A DNA stretch of 64,000 nucleotides, from positions 1,178,001-1,242,000 of the forward strand of contig NZ_JACHHZ010000001.1 of assembly GCF_014202975.1 (NCBI RefSeq). The letters run 5' to 3'. Position numbers and translations under genes: made by a program. The notes under the pieces are model-generated. The model saw nothing but the letters and a program-made list of their open reading frames with translations. It ran no database searches and had not been told where the DNA came from. How positions within the stretch are numbered: position 1 is the stretch's first letter; each line of letters starts with the position of its first letter. The stretch comes from Povalibacter uvarum. GTDB taxonomy: Bacteria; Pseudomonadota; Gammaproteobacteria; Steroidobacterales; Steroidobacteraceae. Positions 62,689 to 64,000 of the stretch are shown here, one piece after another.

Positions 62689-63600
62689 ATGAAGTGGCTG
62701 GCCAGTTTGTGCGTTCTCATCCTCTGCGCTGTCGCACACAGCACCTCATCCGCGAGCGATGCTGCAAGCGCGAGCACCGAGTACGTTTCCGTCAAGGGTG
62801 TACGCATCGCGTACCGGTCGATCGGAGACGGCGCTCCCCTCCTTCTCGCCACCCGGCTCCGCGGGACGATCGACACCTGGGATCCGCTCTTTCTCGATCT
62901 GCTGGCCCGGAAGCACCGCGTCATCACGTTCGACTATCCGGGGATCGGTTACTCCGAAGGATCGATGCCTGACGATCTCGGCGCCGTGGCATCGACAGTC
63001 GCCAGTCTGGCCGCGGAGCTGAAGCTGAAATCCTTCACGATCGTTGGATGGTCATGGGGCGGACTGGTCGCGCAGACGCTTGCCGTCGAGCATCCGCAGC
63101 TGATCGATGCCGTCATATTGATCGCCACCAACCCGCCCGGCGAAGTGCCCTACCCTGCCAGCAAAGCGTTCCTGGATCGGGCGATGAAGCCAGTCAATGA
63201 TCTGGCGGACGAAGAGGTGCTGTTCTTCGAACCTGCCGACGCCGACAGTCGCGCCGCGGCGAAGCGCTCGCACGAGAGAATCCATGCCCGCTCCGGCGTC
63301 ACCGAACACATTCCGTCGCGCATGGAGCAATTCCAGCCCTATTTCGTCGCGGCGCAATCGTTCAGAGCAGACAAGGCGGATCTGCGTGGTCGTTTCAGTT
63401 CCTCATCGGTTCCAAAGCTGCTGATCACTGGAGACAACGACACCAGCACGCCCGGCCAGAACTGGTTCCCGTTGATGCGCCAGCTGCGCAACGTGCAGCT
63501 CATCATGTACTCCCAGACCGGACATGCACCGCAGCATCAGCACCCGGAACGGAGCGTAAGTCACATCGAGACATTCCTGCTTCAGAAACACAGCAAGTGA
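62689..63600 (+). CDS. Exported alpha/beta hydrolase
   Basis: Alpha/beta hydrolase of 303 residues. A signal peptide (MKWLASLCVLILCAVAHS) makes it periplasmic or secreted. The nucleophile elbow is GWSWGG (Ser about 124), the oxyanion region TRLRGTIDTWDPLF replaces the usual HG, the acid is in ITGDNDTSTPGQ, and the catalytic His is in QTGHAPQHQHPE near the end. This resembles the pimeloyl-ester or haloperoxidase-like hydrolases; substrate unknown. I choose ATG 62689, with GGAG six bases upstream; the frame extends to 62557 but that part has no signal-like or conserved sequence. Confidence 0.86.
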   Translation: MKWLASLCVLILCAVAHSTSSASDAASASTEYVSVKGVRIAYRSIGDGAPLLLATRLRGTIDTWDPLFLDLLARKHRVITFDYPGIGYSEGSMPDDLGAVASTVASLAAELKLKSFTIVGWSWGGLVAQTLAVEHPQLIDAVILIATNPPGEVPYPASKAFLDRAMKPVNDLADEEVLFFEPADADSRAAAKRSHERIHARSGVTEHIPSRMEQFQPYFVAAQSFRADKADLRGRFSSSSVPKLLITGDNDTSTPGQNWFPLMRQLRNVQLIMYSQTGHAPQHQHPERSVSHIETFLLQKHSK

Positions 63601-63618
63601 TGTCGCGCTGCCGCAGAT

Positions 63619-63646
63619 CGGAGACGGCGTGAACACGCCGTCTCCG
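63619..63646. terminator. Hairpin between converging hydrolase and creD genes
   Basis: CGGAGACGGCGTG and CACGCCGTCTCCG are perfect 13-bp arms around a two-base centre. No T-run follows, but the position in a 55-bp convergent gap suggests bidirectional termination. Confidence 0.55.
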
Positions 63647-63655
63647 TGAATCGGG

Positions 63656-64000
63656 CTATCCCGCTTCCACCGCGTCATCGTCTCCATACCAGTTCAAGCG
63701 CCGCGTCGCGATCATCACGCCAGCCAGTGCGACGAAGAGAATGATTGCGCCCATCAGCAGTGCGTAGTCCTCGGACAGCACGAGCATGTAGAGCAGACCG
63801 TACACGATCGCCATCGCGGTGCCTGCGACAGTCCCGCGTACCCTGCTTCTCAGAACACCCGCGATGTAGACGCCGATCAGGGCAACCAACGCGCAGGCAG
63901 CAATGAGATACGCCAGCCAGAAGCTCAGGTGCTCGGACAGCGCGATCAGCAGCAGATAGAACACGCTGAGCGCAAGGCCGACCAGCAGATACTGCAATGG
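63656..64000 (-). CDS. creD: Inner-membrane protein CreD, C-terminal part (5' end off the window)
   Basis: The last 114 codons of a CreD-like (colicin tolerance/cell envelope integrity) membrane protein of usually about 450 residues. PLQYLLVGLALSVFYLLLIAL, SEHLSFWLAYLIAA and LVLSEDYALLMGAIILF are signature CreD stretches, forming four C-terminal membrane helices. In other bacteria creD is controlled by the CreBC two-component system and linked to beta-lactam response. The remaining part and any creBC genes lie to the right of the window. Confidence 0.9.
   Translation of the reverse strand, partial: PLQYLLVGLALSVFYLLLIALSEHLSFWLAYLIAACALVALIGVYIAGVLRSRVRGTVAGTAMAIVYGLLYMLVLSEDYALLMGAIILFVALAGVMIATRRLNWYGDDDAVEAG

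Overview
The window is a high-G+C stretch (about 60-65% by eye) of a Gram-negative chromosome, almost certainly a gammaproteobacterium. The evidence is a complete System I cytochrome c maturation operon (ccmABCDEFGHI), the uvrC-pgsA-tRNA-Gly-tRNA-Cys neighbourhood known from E. coli, nudJ-mnmA beside purB, hrpA, a Pseudomonas-type long isocitrate lyase and a class II DAHP synthase. Two TonB-dependent receptors, sterol-desaturase, CHRD and TPR-sulfotransferase genes recall aerobic Xanthomonadales/Steroidobacterales-like bacteria; that placement is inference. No transposase, integrase, phage gene or CRISPR array was seen.

Layout. 1-3.4 kb: molybdenum region, with modA (cut by the left edge), a short ModE-type regulator lacking molybdate-binding domains, and a TonB-dependent receptor whose upstream region carries a near-perfect ModE box and a hairpin that would hide its ribosome-binding site. 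3.4-11.4 kb: FucP-like sugar transporter, CHRD protein, sterol-desaturase family enzyme, second TonB-dependent receptor and a TPR-sulfotransferase, all leftward. 11.7-20.2 kb: elaA, secreted proteins, a CHRD-cytochrome c lipoprotein, a DUF885 hydrolase, a redoxin/cytochrome c/copper-monooxygenase fusion, two small envelope proteins and a nitroreductase. 20.2-28.0 kb: a MaoC-like protein and the whole ccm operon. 28.1-34.2 kb: three tRNAs, pgsA, uvrC, a family 5-like uracil-DNA glycosylase, a VOC protein, a duplicated secreted protein and an amidohydrolase.

34.2-41.9 kb: isocitrate lyase with a divergent LysR regulator, rluE, class II DAHP synthase, and a two-gene operon that looks like lysine catabolism to 2-aminoadipate. 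41.9-49.1 kb: hrpA, a PhoPQ-like two-component system with a PepSY protein, and a glycine-zipper protein. 49.1-60.1 kb: mazG, a NUDIX CoA pyrophosphatase and fumC leftward; purB, nudJ, mnmA, aconitase, an ECI2-like enoyl-CoA isomerase and a hot-dog dehydratase rightward. 60.1-64 kb: a REP doublet, a tandem-GFA protein, a toxin-antitoxin-like nucleotidyltransferase/HTH pair, an alpha/beta hydrolase and the C-terminal end of creD.

Two themes stand out. First, the regulator-less-sensor ModE, ModE box and TonB receptor suggest outer-membrane uptake of molybdenum under ModE control. Second, the gaps between genes repeatedly hold small structured repeats of about 27-28 bp: four heptamers (CGGTKAG type) at four sites, three nonamers (CACGGGG type) as inverted pairs at two sites, and REP-like GAAA hairpins at two sites. 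These sit inside operon junctions (ccm, two-component system) and have even been read into the 3' end of rluE.
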